The notes: generated from the sequence alone by a model not told the origin. A DNA stretch of 64,000 nt from Cucumis sativus (GCF_000004075.3 NC_026661.2:17946307-18010306), one strand, 5' to 3'. Counted from the stretch's first letter, positions 1 through 12,952 are shown. Numbers and translations: made by a program.

Positions 1-267
1 GATTAAATTAAGGGTTTAATTTGTTGCCAGAAGATGACCTCCAAATCAACCTTGAAAAGAAATGCCAAAAGAACTAATGGGTAACTCAAACTTACACAAG
101 CAAACCACTGTTCAAGTATAAGCAACATAAATAATTGAAAAAAAATACTGTTTTTTAGAATGATGCAAAACACGATGTTCACATTCCTGAAAATGAAAGG
201 AAATCTATGATTCATGAATTATTTCTAGTAACGATATTCCATTGGACTCACAAAAATAAAAACTAAC

Positions 268-3200
268 CATCCCTGGATAATCTGCTTCCATTCCTGCAAG
301 CCTTCCAGCTTTCCATCCTGAATTTGATTCAATCAAGAAATTGTACTTGTTAAGGTTTAGATCTTGATAGTAATTGGACCATGTTTTATATCCCATACCA
401 CCCAAATTGAAAATTCCAGCAGCCAGTTGCTTACCAGACTTCACTGGATAATGAGCCTTTGTCCTATCACTGCCAGGCAATGATGGGGGATTAACACTTT
501 GGGAGGGGAATGGGCTTTGAGAACTTAATGGAACAGTGGTTGATGGTACTGGGCCAACAGAAGGATATGCTAACCACCTCGGACCCACAGCCATGGGACC
601 ATAACCAACATTAGTTCCAGTGGTTCCTTGTCCTGATATCTCAGGAACTGGAGAGGTCAAAACACTAAATACAACCTCAAGGGTTATTGCATCAAAGCAA
701 TATATCTGCCACCAAACATCAAGCTAGTTAGAAAGTTTCTCACATAAACAACATGCTGGAATATTATGTTCATAATCTAAGAAGTTATATAAGATAGATC
801 CTACAACTGACTGATATAATAATTCATATCATACTTCCAAACTAGAAAACTAATTCAGATTACCATTTCACAAGGGGGAGAAAATGTTCCGGGGAGTGCA
901 TCATTTGAACAATACTTGAATAGAAATGCAGATCATCATAACTTTTTGTAAGTGCATTTTCCCTATGTTTAACATACTCATCAAGAAGATGTTACCATCA
1001 AATCAATTCTATATCCATAGTTGTCAGTCATTTTGGTCCTTACTTGTGTAGCCAGGCCCACAGCTACTATCTGAGAGCTGCATCTAACCATACAAACAGC
1101 AGATCTGAATCTCAAAACATGCACATAAGAGTGAGACTTAAGGGAGTAAAACTGAACAGCATTGTGAGAGTTGGCACAACTTCCTGGGAGGACGCCCATA
1201 GGACTATGGTTTTGTCCCATAGCTACATCCTTGCTTTCTTCTCCTGCAACAATCAGCAATAAAGGGTGTGATCTTCTGAGTAGTTCATGCCTATCAGACT
1301 TTGCTGGAGGAGTACCAGGCTTTGCTGGAGAAGGGAGAATCTGTAGGAATGAAACAGGGCCACCACGCTTTGAAACAAGTTCTTTGAAGTTAGAAGCATC
1401 CTCCACATCAAGTAATTGAAATCCATTCAGATAACCAAGTAAGAGAATGTGCCTAATGATATATGGTTCAACTTCCAGAATGTCAAAACCAGCCCAAGTT
1501 ACCTGCTCGAAGTCAGAACAAAATACATAAATAGTTTACAAGGCAAGAGTAACTACTAGAAAAAACTTAGAATAAGAATTTTGAGGTAACAGACACACAT
1601 ATTAAATAAATCATCATCGTCCTCATCATTATTCTATATTAAAATAATAATAATAATAATAATAATTTTAAAATTAAAATTATAAATAATAAATAAAATA
1701 AAAACCCCACAGTACATCTACATCAAAAGGGAGAAGCAAGGCCCAAGGGAGATGAGATATCTTCCTTAGAAAAGGAACAAAGAAAATGCCCCAAATACAA
1801 ATTTGTAAAAAGAAATACTATGTGATTACAAAAGAGCTCATGAAGAACATTCCAACTAGAAGCTGTGTACCCTAAATATTCCTGGATTGACAAAAAAGTC
1901 CCCTGCTGCAATGTACAAAGTTACAGAAATATAATTCTCTTTTTTAGACAGATTATTTATGGTTTAAAATTGCTGCTGGCAAAGTTAGCGCTGGACAGTT
2001 GCAATTGGGCACAAAACTTCTTTTTAACTCTCTACTCATAGACCCTGGTTTTCTACAGCTTGTTCTCTTCTAAAACTACATTTCAGGCCAAGATGGAAAT
2101 AGGGTAAACTTTTTGTTTGATCCGTGGACTATGAAATATCTGTGGCTTCAAAGTCTCCTCGACTTTACAGATTAGCAAGTTTTGAAATTTTCTGTCCAGC
2201 AAAGTCAAAATCCTGAATCACTTTCTTTAATTGAAAGTTGGAATGTTTCTCTTTGTCTAATGCACCAGACGAGGTGGAGTGGTGGTTAGTATAAGATAAG
2301 GAGGTGGAAGAACCACCATCTGTGCTCTCTTTGTACAAGATCATAGTAAGATGGCACACCTATTTTTCAATACTTTCGTTATTTGGTTAGAAAGATAACG
2401 ATTTTAACAGCTTTGGTGTTTACAGGATCTTCCCTGGCAGAGCCGCAGAGGATGATATTGTTTCTTGCCCTTGAGGTCTTCATCACAAAAAGAAGGCTAT
2501 TGGCGTATTGGAATTATGGCTCTTGAAATGCTTTTTCAAGCGTTTTTATACATTTTTCAAAATTATTTCTAATTTTATAAGTGGACAAAATGAAAATTTC
2601 GAAACGTCTTTTATGTGGGTAATACCATTATCACTCCTCCAAAAAATCAGCTCAAGCTCATGTGAAAATAGCTGTCCCACCTACCTATTCAAATAAGGTC
2701 ATCTTCTGAAGCTCACCCTGTGAGGAATTTTCTAAGCTTCAAAGTAAAATTTTGGCAGTTTTTATTGCTCCTCTTTCCTTTTGAAGAAATCTAAAAATAC
2801 CCCCCTTCTTCTATTTCCACAAATAGTATCCGCTTTTAGAAGATTTCAGTTTCATTAACGAAATGGCTGTTTCTAACCAAAGGAAAAAAAGAGAGTAGCT
2901 ACAAATGTAATTTCTCACACATAAAAAGGAAAAAGGGGAACCCAATACTCTATTTTTAGTGAGAGCCTGATGAGCAGATAAAAAGTATAATTTCCCATTT
3001 TTCTCAGACCTCCACCAGCCACCCCCTAACATTTTCCGGCTTATCCGCCCTTTGTTTGCTACTACACTCCCCTCCAAAATCCTGGTCAAATGGAAATCAA
3101 CAAGTGTCGAGGTTTTATTCAACATTTGTAACAATCAGATAGTTTCCCATTTATCTAGATGCTATTCATGGGAAACTATACGCACACATATATATCGATA

Positions 3201-3503
3201 GAAACCATGAAATCATGTTCCAATATATTACCAAGGAATCACTGACAATAGCAAGCAAGCATTCATTCATCGATAAACTAAAAGAAAAAGCTATAGAAAG
3301 TTACAAGAGAAGACGAACACCTGATCCTTCTCATCCTCAGAAGAAGCTGCGGAGATTGAAGCAGCAACCGAAGCACCGGCAGAGCGGACGGTGGAAGCAA
3401 CGGTGCTGGCATTAGTAGACACCGTCTTCAAACACGACGATATAATTTTCAGAGAATTAGGCAAAAGCCCGAGGTTCCTGCCCTTCCCTTTCTTCATTAC
3501 CAC
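268..3503 (-). CDS. ATG18g: ATG18g-like autophagy protein, 5' part only (runs off left edge)
   Basis: Three exons read in one frame: 3503-3321 (61 codons), 1502-1044 (153 codons) and 705-268 (146 codons). Each is bounded by GT-AG sites, for example CAG|GTGTTC after exon 1 and CAG|GTAACTTGG before exon 2. The 360 residues seen start MVMKKGKGRN (an alternative ATG is two codons in) and hold the motifs VTWAGFDILE, VEDASNF, FYSLKSHSYVHVLRFRSAV, VRCSSQIVAVGLATQ and VGYGPMAVGPRWLAY. These match the N-terminal half of plant ATG18g/h proteins: PROPPIN-type WD40 beta-propellers that bind phosphoinositides on forming autophagosomes and, in plants, carry a C-terminal BCAS3 region. The gene continues past position 1, so the lipid-binding loop and BCAS3 part are not visible. 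Intron 1 is 1.8 kb and holds an (ATA)n microsatellite. Family assignment is strong; g versus h is less certain. Confidence 0.9.
1643..1666. repeat. (ATA)n microsatellite
   Basis: About eight ATA units lie in intron 1 of the ATG18g-like gene. It is an ordinary plant microsatellite. Confidence 0.85.
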
Positions 3504-6001
3504 TTCACCAACGAAATACTATCTCTTCTACTGACTCAGTCGACCAATGGTCCAAATCAGCATCAGAATCATCAGTCTCACCATCAATCTCCTCTGCTAA
3601 AAAATCCGTATCCAGTACCACCGGCGAAGAACATCTCCGATCGCCGCCGACGATCAGATATCTCATTCGAAAACGACAGAATTATTGAACAAAACGGAAA
3701 GAAATTCAGCAGAGAAATAGAGAAGTGGGTTTGGATTTTAATCGGAAAATTGACTTAAAGAAACAGTGTTTATGATTGAAGATTTGAACAACGTTGACGG
3801 CAAATTATAGGTCCAAAATGAGATCGTTTTCGTTCCGCTCTGTCGCTTTCATGATTCTGAATTTTTCCCTCGGAATTTCTGCGTGTCGATCTCTTCCGCT
3901 CCTCATTTTTGTTTGGGGTTAAAAAGTAAAATTTTCCGTTTTGTTAGGGACTTATAATTCAAACTTCCATAATTCGAAAATTATAAAGTTTTTTTAAGCT
4001 TAATTTTAAAACTCTAACTCACATCACTAATAGCTATCAATTGATATTATTTATAACTTTCTATTTGTTACTGTTGTTGTAAGTGCTTCTTCTCAACTTT
4101 TTTAAACTGAAATCATAGCTATTAATTGTTATCACTAATACATTGTAAAATCAAATATGAGTAGTAAAGTTATTCCTCTCAAAACTATATATAAGTGATG
4201 ATACGATGATATATAAAAATAATTAAGTTTAGGAAATGTAGCTAAGAATTTGAAAGCAATGTTTACCATAAAAAAAAAGTCCATGTTAAATTCTATGTTG
4301 AATTACGAGTTGATACAATTGTTCACCTATCTATTAATTTTGAATCACAAACCTCGAAATTGCTAACACGTACTACAAGCTCGTTTTGACCAATCAATCA
4401 TAAGAATGTACATGAGTTAGGTTGGATCAGAGTCAACAAATCCTTTTTTTATCAAACCAAAATTTTAAATAAAGTTATAGTAGTTGTTTAAAAGACTTAA
4501 AACGTTGTCTCTAACCCAACTCAACTCAGTCTATAAAATTCAAGTTTGATGTGGTTGGATTGTCAGGTTATTATTTTAAATACTTAAATTAATGTGCAAT
4601 ACCTAACTAATTATTAAAATTTGATAAACTCAAACTATATATATATTCAACTCAAAACCAAACCCAACAAAAAAAATACAAACCCAAGAGTGCAGTTTGA
4701 ATCGAATAATTTTAATTGTATTATCGTATTATTTGAATGCTCCTAATCAACCATATTCAAACAAAAAAGTTGTTATATACGACGATTCCTCTTTTACAAT
4801 ACTTCATCATAGAAACACAAAATCTTCGAAATAGAAGATTCCATTGATCAAGGCTCTTAAAATAAGTGTTGTATTATTATAATATACCTCTTACCATAAT
4901 TTAAAATATTGACAATGAATACCGAAGAAATGTTAATACCAACAAAAATATCAAGGTCTTTAATTTTGACAAGGTGGAAACACAAATATCAATAAAAAGT
5001 AAATGACATGATTTTGCAAAAATTATAATAACAAAGAAGTTAAACAATCATTTTATCATTTTTTTAAAGCAAGTTAACATGTTTAATATGTTTTATGAAA
5101 TTTTCTATAATTCAATAAAAACGTTAATTCACTTGTGTCAGCGTTGAATCTATATCAACCTAACTATTTGTTGCATTGAAGAGAAAGTTCTAGATGATGA
5201 AATGATGAAATTGAAAGATGAATACAAACAATCCAAGATTGAAATGTTCAAAGTAACAAAATAAAACTTACAAGTTATAAGCAAAATTGTAATTAGACTA
5301 AAGAGTTAGGAAAAGTAACATCAAATCATGGTGACAAGAAGTTATTTGAGAAAGAGACATGACTTTATATGACAATTGGAGAAGCAAAATATTTATCGAC
5401 ATAATATAGCAATAGTTTTTATACTTGTAAAATATAGCTGTATAGATATTTCAGAATATAGGATATACATATATATCCGTAACATTAAAATTTCGATATC
5501 AGTATCAATATCGATATTTTGATCTCGAAATTGTGCATCTAAGACCTAGACATGGATATAAAAACTATGTATTAACGATAAAGAAATAATAACGTAAAAC
5601 TTCGTTTAATGCCCCTGGCACATACATAGGCTCAGTAATTTTACCACGACAATGAAGTGAAGGATTCATTGCTTCTCATAACACCAAAAAGAAACGAAAA
5701 AAGTCATTATATTCAAAATTTGCGATTGCTATTGTTGGTTCGAGAAATCAGAATAAGAGGATCGAACCATTTATTCTGACTGTCCAATAATCAAAGAAAC
5801 AGCAAAGAGGAAGTTGCCTAAAACTAATTCCAAATTGGTATCCTCATTCGTCCATTTTACATCAGAACAAACAAAACCTCCAGCCTCAAACACTTAATTT
5901 AACATTTCATAACTCAAATCATCTACGCCACTTACATCCTGACCATAAATTTGTTGGTTGAGGCAATCTATGTGAGGCTTCCTATCGTCAATCTACTAAC
6001 A
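3504..6001. other. Spacer between ATG18g-like and MRPL46 genes
   Basis: Positions 3504 to about 3850 are relatively GC-rich and should hold the ATG18g-like 5' UTR and promoter on the minus strand. About 3900-5580 is very AT-rich with no plausible coding sequence and no clear element borders. Positions 5580-6001 are the likely 3' UTR and downstream flank of the MRPL46 gene. No RNA gene was seen. Confidence 0.6.
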
Positions 6002-8947
6002 TCAACTGATGATCATCTTCTTGAAAAATTCAGCTTGATCAGGAAAATGCTCCAACAATTCATCCTTTGTAACCCATACAAAATCTTCACATTTCCCAAT
6101 ATCAAATTTATCGGCTGCAACCACTTGAGACTTAAAAAAGAATCTCTGGCAAACAGGAGAGATTTCATTTAAGCAAACACATAAATGACCTCATTGTACT
6201 AAATACTCAGCATTCAAGTATAAACTTTGGATTCATTCATGTAATTTGGGTTCTATTCCATTTTAGTTCCTACACTTTCAAGTGTTTAAAAATAACTCTA
6301 AATGATTAAATTTAAGATTTATTGAAAATACGTTAACGAAAGCATAACAAAACCAAAAGTAAAGAGGCCAAAATGATATTTCAACCAATTCCAATTGCCG
6401 ATGCTTGAAGTTATTATATGATATAAATTTTTTAGTAGAAGACATATACCTTCAAAGTTGGAACTGGTGCAGTTTCTGTAGGTGGTACAACCATATGACC
6501 CATTGGAGCATTACCAACAAAATATGTTTGAGAAAGATCTCCAAGGACGGACTTTAAGGCAGACTCTGCACACTGTAGAACTTAAAAGTTAGAAGGGTAA
6601 AATTGATGAAAAATAGAACTGAAGAGTACCAGTAGCCAACTCTTACTTTACGTAATGTCTCCTCGGTCTCGTAAGCTTTTTCTGGAAAGTGCCAGATGGG
6701 TTTCTCATCAGGTGCCCCAATGGAGGGACCATAGAGAAGAAGATAAAGTCTTCTGTCAAGTGCTCTTTTCAGTGACCTAGAAGGAGAGAACAATTCCAGT
6801 AACCAGAATGTATATCTCAATTTCGAGCTTAAAATGTAGCAAACTAATGACCTGGATCAGATGGCCTGAACTCTAAATAAAACGCGAGAAAAGGGAGTCT
6901 CTGTATTTAAGAGACACCATCTAGAAACTTCAGTTGTAGAGTAGAAAAGATATCAATAGCCTGATATACAAACAAAGCAATACAATTTTAACATTTATTA
7001 GATATCCAACGATATCTGGAAATTTTATCATGAATCAAATGAAAGGGATTTCCCCAGGCTAAAACAAGTTTCATCAGTCATCATGAAACTAAGTAGAACT
7101 ATGGTTTTAAAGATGTAAGAGCGCTTCACTAAAATAAATGAGTTGAAAGCACCTAACAGAGCAGCATGCACATGAGCTTGATATGCACTGTGCAATATTG
7201 GGATATAAAAGTGTTATTTTGTTTTTTTTCTTTTATATAAGAAACGAGAAAATATGTTCAAACAAACACAAAAGAACTGCAAGGTGCCACAAAAATTTCA
7301 GGGAAGAAAAGTCACAACAGTGAAGATTATTTAGCATGAACAAGAACAAAAACTCATAGATTCTGTTTCTTTTCACTCAATAGTGACGTTGCATGGATAA
7401 AGAAACCTTCAATCAATCAATTCTAAGTTATATTAAAGAGAGAAGGAGAGAGAAGGAAAAAAAAAGAAGAAGAAAGAAAGAAAGAAAGAAGAAGAAAGAA
7501 AGAAGAAGAAAGAAAGAAAGAAAGAAGAGATTGCATACTTCCTGTCGTTTGTTTTGTCAGCTTCAGTAATCCGTGGAGCTGGAACATAATCAATTTGGTA
7601 GTCACCTTTTCCCCTGTTATCAGCAGCTTGAGTCATACAATTGCCAAAAGAAAGAAAAATCATGTATTCTCATTTATCCAGTGTTTGGACAATAAGCTCC
7701 AACAATTAGCTAACTGAAAATTGATAGTAACATGAGATAAGATTGCCTTCAAAATATAAATATTTTGAAGGCCTATGGGCATATGACATTGTGCTATAGT
7801 GGTAGTAATATATACGAAATTCAAGTACCGCAGCCATCCATTTGAAATAAACATGAATTTAGATAATTAAGGAAAAACGCGTTACAGAGTTGGTCATCCT
7901 CCACCCAGATAATCCATCCAAATAATTCAAAGAAAATGTAAATTGATCACCCAAAAGCTACATTATACTAAGCTCACTACTAAAGAAAGCCCTAAGATTT
8001 ATCAACATAAAGCTTCATCTTAGAAGGCTCCAATCCAAGGAAGTCATAAAATTTAACTTTACCAATAACTGGAAACTTTCGTTAATTTCTTTCGGTGCCA
8101 AAAGTTGTTAGTTCCAACTTTCAAGAGAACGAAAAAGTTATTACCTCAATGTAACAAATCAAATTAGAAATTTGCAATCTATTGTAATTAGAGACTAAAA
8201 CCAACTCTCCTCAATTGGGATGCCAATGTCGTCCGTTTGATAATTAAATTACATTGGTACTTAAAGTTAACTAACATAGGTGTTCTTTACTTACACAAAA
8301 TTTTCTTGCTCAAAGTTTGGAATCAACTGGTGCCCTCCTAGTAGAGTAGCCCACAAAAAAAATTTCTTGCACTTTTAATAATAAAATAAGCTAAAATATG
8401 ATAACTAATATCACATTGTTGTGAATAATGATGTTTGACAAAATGAAAAAATAGACTAAAAGAGCACTCTCTAGAACTTGATGCTTTAAAATGTCACAAG
8501 AATTGAAGGAGTTCAGAGAGAAAGTCAAGTTAAAACAATGCATAAACCAAAACTCTATACTTGACGTAGCCAAACAAAATGATAGAAAATATACCTGCCA
8601 TCAGCTTTATTTAAAAATTCGTCAGGATATTTGCGTCGATATTGCTGTTGCCACCTAAACCTGAAGACAATCGAGCAAAGCTGAACGATCAAAATAAGAA
8701 ATAAATAAGAAATACTCCCTATCCCGATGAAAACCAAGTCAAGATACAGCAACTCTTTCAGTAAAAAAAAAAAAACACAAGCAAAAACAACGTACTGGAA
8801 GTCCGTAAATGCATAGATCACGGGGTCAATCTTCGGAATCACGACTGGCAGCCTCTCGAACAGTACAGCCGCTACAATTTTCTCAGAATTCGTCGAAAAT
8901 CCTCGCCTCTTCACGAGCTGACCGGCAAAATTTAACGATCTCTGCAT
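6002..8947 (-). CDS. MRPL46: Mitochondrial ribosomal protein mL46 (MRPL46), complete
   Basis: Six exons join in frame: 8947-8796, 8660-8595, 7613-7539, 6776-6647, 6572-6450 and 6145-6002. They total 690 nt, or 229 residues plus TGA. All junctions are GT-AG, and split codons rejoin correctly (CA|G, AG|G, AA|G). The protein begins MQRSLNFAGQLVKRRGFST, an arginine-rich N-terminus typical of a mitochondrial presequence. The conserved plant mL46 motifs follow: VAAVLFERLPVVIPKIDP, RWQQQYRRKYPDEF, RGKGDYQIDYVPAPRITEAD, KPIWHFPEK, CAESALKSVLGDL, TYFVGNAPMGHM and CEDFVWVTKDELLEHFP. mL46 is a Nudix-fold protein of the large mitoribosomal subunit. Length and motif order match the Arabidopsis homologue as I recall it. 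Intron 3 starts next to a long purine microsatellite on the plus strand. Confidence 0.93.
7435..7529. repeat. Purine-only microsatellite (GAAGAAA)n / (AAAG)n
   Basis: About 95 nt made only of A and G on the plus strand, mostly AAGA and AAG units. In the MRPL46 transcript it is a C/U-only tract that begins nine bases inside intron 3, just after the splice donor at 7538. Confidence 0.9.
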
Positions 8948-9290
8948 TCTGAATTTGAGAGAATCACACGTAACCGATTAGAGAAAAAAGAAACAGCAAT
9001 TCATTAACCATAAAATAAATTTTGAAGGAAATGACACTGGAACTTGCATTGAAGTTCTAAGAAGAGGTATAACCGATACTGAAGACGCATTCATAAGCTA
9101 CCATTGAAGAAGGCGCAAAGAGTTCACCTGAGAATGACAGTGTGACCGTCGACGGCGAGGGTTGCGCTTTGGTAACCTTCTCTTGTTGTTCTGAGTGTTC
9201 TTAAGTGGGCCGCCGAGGTTGGGTATTCTATGGGCTTTGAGCTGATCATAACCATTTGGGCTCCTATTGTACATTATCATATCACTTTAT
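8948..9290 (-). promoter_or_regulatory. Probable MRPL46 5' UTR with a UTR intron
   Basis: Upstream of the MRPL46 ATG there is a good donor on the minus strand (CATTCTCAG|GTGAAC, near 9127) and an acceptor (TTCAG|AATGCAG) one base before the ATG. A 5'-UTR intron of about 180 bp is therefore likely. A 60-codon reading frame in the upstream exon (9280-9098, starting MIMYNRSPNG) would splice out of frame with mL46, so at most it is an upstream ORF. This rests on splice-site appearance only. Confidence 0.4.
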
Positions 9291-9568
9291 TTGTTACCGT
9301 TAGCAATTGAAAAATTATCCGATTCCGTTACCGTTTGATTGTATGAGGTAGTGGTAACAATAAATTTGAAATTTTGTATTAACTGACTGACATGTTTATT
9401 GAGCCCTCGTAAATCAAAACCAACAAATCAATTTCTTTCGCATTCTAACTGCTTTAATTATTTTCATTTGGATCATTAGACACACACGTGTCGAATTTAA
9501 ATTTGATTATAATTGAGATTCATGACAAAAATAAAATAAAATTGTATAAGAAATAAAAAAGGAAAAAA
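9291..9568. other. Spacer between MRPL46 and tRNA-Ser
   Basis: AT-rich sequence of about 280 bp. It should contain the MRPL46 promoter on the minus strand. No reading frame or repeat border is recognisable. Confidence 0.5.
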
Positions 9569-9650
9569 CGTCGACAGCAGGGTTCGAACCTGCGCGGGCG
9601 AAGCCCAACAGATTTCAAGTCTGTCTCCTTAACCACTCGGACATATCGAC
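9569..9650 (-). tRNA. tRNA-Ser (anticodon UGA)
   Basis: The minus strand folds as a class II tRNA of 82 nt. The acceptor stem GTCGATA pairs with TGTCGAC, with one G-T pair, and is followed by discriminator G. A D-arm region (GAGTGGTTAAGGAGA), an anticodon arm with loop CTTGAAA, a long variable arm rich in GC, and the T-arm GCAGGTTCGAACCCTGC follow. The anticodon TGA is at 9617-9615. The long variable arm, the G discriminator and the anticodon all agree on serine. CCA is not encoded, as expected for a nuclear gene. No intron is seen in the anticodon arm. Confidence 0.97.
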
Positions 9651-11842
9651 CTCGATGGACTAAACGCCTAAATCAACAATAATTAATTAATATTTCTTAG
9701 AAGAAAAAAACAAACAAAACAATATCTTGAAAAACTTTTAATAAGATTGAGTAGCTCATTCATTTCATTTTTTTTGTTTTAAAAAATGAATATATTTAGT
9801 AACTAATTTATCTTTCTTGTTTTAAAATAAGAAATTTGTTTTCTATATTAAGAAGAAAAATGAAAATAAAAATTGAAGGTTTTTGTTTTTATATCAGTTG
9901 CCACACATGTATAGAGGTGAGATGTGTTTACTAAGCAGGGAGTAGTTAAACTACAAAAATTGTTATCTAGACTTATAAGTTTATCGGCCGATCATTTTCA
10001 CAGATTAATAATATGATGTAATATAATATACATAAAAATAATATGGTTAGTTTATTGTTGATTTTCCTTTAAAAAATGATTAAACAAGTAAATTAGTCTT
10101 TATTGCATGAATGTTATTGTTGTTGCTATTTCTATTTAACCAATTTCAATACACAATTAACTTTTGAATGATTAAATTTAAGAAATAAATAAATATACTA
10201 AAATTAAACATTAACATATTTCAATGTATTATAATATGTGCACATCCAGTCTCAGAGTGACAAAAGACTAAAATTGGATTTTTAAAATTAACCACATTGG
10301 AATTTAATGTAGTTTATAAAAAGAAATAATTTTAAACTATCTATACACATATAAAATCAATTATATAAAGATATAAAGTGGAGGGATTTCAACTCCTAAA
10401 CTTAGGTTAATTTCTTGTTGTTAGAAGATAAATACAAATTTTGTTATATTTATATATATTTTAGATTGTATTTTAGGCAGATAAAAGTACTCCATGAAGT
10501 CTATTTAGTTTTTTAAAAAGTTATATTTGATAAAAATTTTAAAAAATATCAATTCGTACAACAAACTATAGAAATTGTATTAATTTAGAAAATTAACTAA
10601 TAATCATATTCGTAAAGTTTTATTAACTTAAACCTCAAACTAATAATTATATCATTTTACCTTTCAAAAAAACGTTCGAGGAAGGATTAATGTTATAATA
10701 ATATGTGTTTGAGCGAAGGATTATATATGAATGATTATAATAAAATATGCTTGAGAGAAGAGTTACGCATGTTGTGTTATGAAATTTATTATTTTATACA
10801 TTTTTTTAAAAAAAATTAATATTCTAAATCTAATACACAAATTTCATATATTTAATTTACCAAATTGTCATATTTAGTATCTCTCTTCTGCATGTGCATG
10901 AAGTTTTGAAAAATCCAAATATCTTAGAGATAGATAGAGAGGTAGGAATTTATCGAACGAACCGCACTTTCGTAAAACAATTTTTAGAAAATTTTTTAAA
11001 TGTGATGTCCATCTTAACATTTTTTTATATAGTTGTTACGTTTAAATAAATTATTAATTTTTTTAAAAAAATTGTATTCTAAATCTAATACACTAATTAC
11101 GTATATATAATTTTTCAAAATTTTATATTTTCCCAAAACAATTTTCAGTAAATTTTTAAAGATAACAGAATAAATTATTAATTTTTCTTTTAAATTAACG
11201 TTCCGACAAACAAAAATGATAAACAAATTTCCAATAAATTAATGAAAGATATAAAAATATGGAAGAAGAAAGAAAAAATGTACATTTTAGAGCATAATTT
11301 GGTAAAAAATTGAGATTCAAAATTTAATTTAAATAAATCTTAAATCAAATTTCAACCTTAAATTAAAGTTTTAAAAGAAAATTATATACATTTAAAGTAT
11401 AAATATTTTTAAAAATATTTGTTTCACATTTGTTTAGGTTATTTAAAGATTCCAAACTTATTTAATTTAATATTAAACTATCATATTTGATTTTGATTTG
11501 GTTTTTTATAAATTTAATCAAATTCATTTTTTAGAAATTTATTTAACTTAAATTTATCGAAAACAGTTTAGATCTAATAAATTAGTTTTAAAATAAAATA
11601 TTTGAAAAAGGTGAAAAACGAAGAAAAACAAATAAAAGACTTGTAATAATAATATTTTTAGAAAAAGTTAAATATCAGGACTTAATACAGAAATTAATCC
11701 CAATAAATATTTCATTAAAATTAATTTATAAATAAAATAAATTTAAAAAATATATATTTTTTAAGATTATTAAATTAATTAAAAACAAATGACATTTGAT
11801 CAATTAAATAATAAAAATTAAAAAATATGGAGAGTTGAAGAG
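9651..11842. other. AT-rich intergenic region
   Basis: About 2.2 kb of very AT-rich sequence with no plausible gene. A diverged direct repeat is visible: a block near 10800-10880 (TTCTAAATCTAATACAC and flanks) recurs near 11055-11130. An AAAACAATTTT segment after each copy is spaced differently. Confidence 0.55.
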
Positions 11843-12459
11843 CAATTTTTAAAAATGTTATTATACACCTAATCATTATTCTTAAAGTTGATATGCCTAT
11901 TATAATTACTCTTATAAAAATTTAAGGGTGGTTTGGCTCAAGGATTATCACTTAAGTCGAGTCTTTCGTCTCTCCTTTTCCAACAAGAAAAAGTTCGTTC
12001 CTTTCCAGTCTATAGGTAAGATATCATATTCCTTCCATAAATCAGTTTCAGGTTCGAAGAACTATCCAAATTAACTCAGTCAGACTACGATTAAGGACGG
12101 AGGACGAAAAACAGGTCTTGACTTCTAGCTTATCCTGAAACTGCCACAGACCATTTGCCTCTACGGAAGAGGAGTTCGCCTGTTGGTTTCCTTTCGAAAG
12201 GGAGTTCAATCTTTGTACGTACGAGCTGCTTCGTCAATATTCCTTGAACCTTTAAGTCGAGCAACTTTCGCTTTCCTGCTGCCAGCGCCACTTCCTATAC
12301 TTCCAACGGAGTCTCCGTATTTTCATATGTATAAACTACATTTATTTCAAGTGATAACCCTTGGACCAAACGATCCTTAAACTTTTAGAAGAGTAATTAT
12401 AATAGGCATATCAATTTTAAGAATAATGATTAAGTGCATAATAACATTTTTAAAAATTG
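11843..12459. mobile_element. Inverted-repeat element with GC-richer core (non-autonomous DNA transposon candidate)
   Basis: The arms 11843-11954 and 12346-12459 are imperfect inverted repeats of about 110 bp, including a perfect 25-bp match (TGATATGCCTATTATAATTA and on). Inside the arms lie terminal-repeat-like motifs: GGGTGGTTTGGCTCAAGG at 11926, and at 12376 on the opposite strand GGATCGTTTGGTCCAAGG. Both are preceded by TAA on their own strand. The GTTTGG-type end and the TAA/TTA flank suggest a PIF/Harbinger-like MITE, but the flanks beyond the ends are also inverted copies, which a simple insertion does not explain. The core, about 11955-12345, is much less AT-rich than its surroundings and encodes nothing recognisable. 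It could be captured DNA, possibly organellar. Confidence 0.6.
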
Positions 12460-12588
12460 TAAATATAACAAAAAAAAATCAAATATATCGTCGACAAAAT
12501 TTTATAGTCTATCGTTAATAAACCAATATTTACAACATGTGATAGATTTTAATAAGTTTTGTTATATTTGCAATTTTTTAAAAATGTT
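12443..12588. mobile_element. Short palindromic MITE
   Basis: The ends at 12443-12473 and 12557-12588 are near-perfect inverted repeats (AAATATAACAAAA against TTTTGTTATATTT, with outer AACATTTTTAAAAATTG against CAATTTTTTAAAAATGTT). It shares its left end with the inverted-repeat element beside it. A similar element lies at 14858-14980. Confidence 0.65.
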
Positions 12589-12952
12589 TTATATAGATAT
12601 GCTAATATTCTGAATACAATTATTATATTTGTAACTATCTTTTTTTATAAGCGTGTCAATTTACCTCAAACTTACCTGATTGTATTAATTTACCTCAAAC
12701 TTATGTGATTGTATCAATTTAAACTCTAAATTATGTTTTATTTAAATGTACTTGTTAAAAAACTATGATTTAAATCGATATATTTACGTTTAATTTGATA
12801 CATTTACAAAAGTTTATAATTTAAATAAATTAGGAATATATGATTATTCGCTTAACACAGCACCTTCTTCCGGAAAGATTAATAAATTTTTCTTTAAAGC
12901 ACAATTTACTATTAAGATTTGTTATTAGAGATCACGCCATAGACGAGGCGAA
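12589..12952 (+). promoter_or_regulatory. Upstream region of the MBD4-like gene
   Basis: AT-rich sequence with two short repeated units, AATTTACCTCAAACTTA near 12658 and 12690. The promoter and 5' UTR of the plus-strand CW-MBD gene should lie here. No clear TATA box could be chosen. Confidence 0.4.

Noticed and set aside
9098..9280. 60-codon arginine-rich frame upstream of MRPL46
   Set aside because: It would splice out of frame with mL46 and has no known homologue; treated as 5' UTR.
12183..12380. 65-codon frame in the core of the inverted-repeat element
   Set aside because: No recognisable protein, and it crosses into the right arm, so it is unlikely to be a gene.
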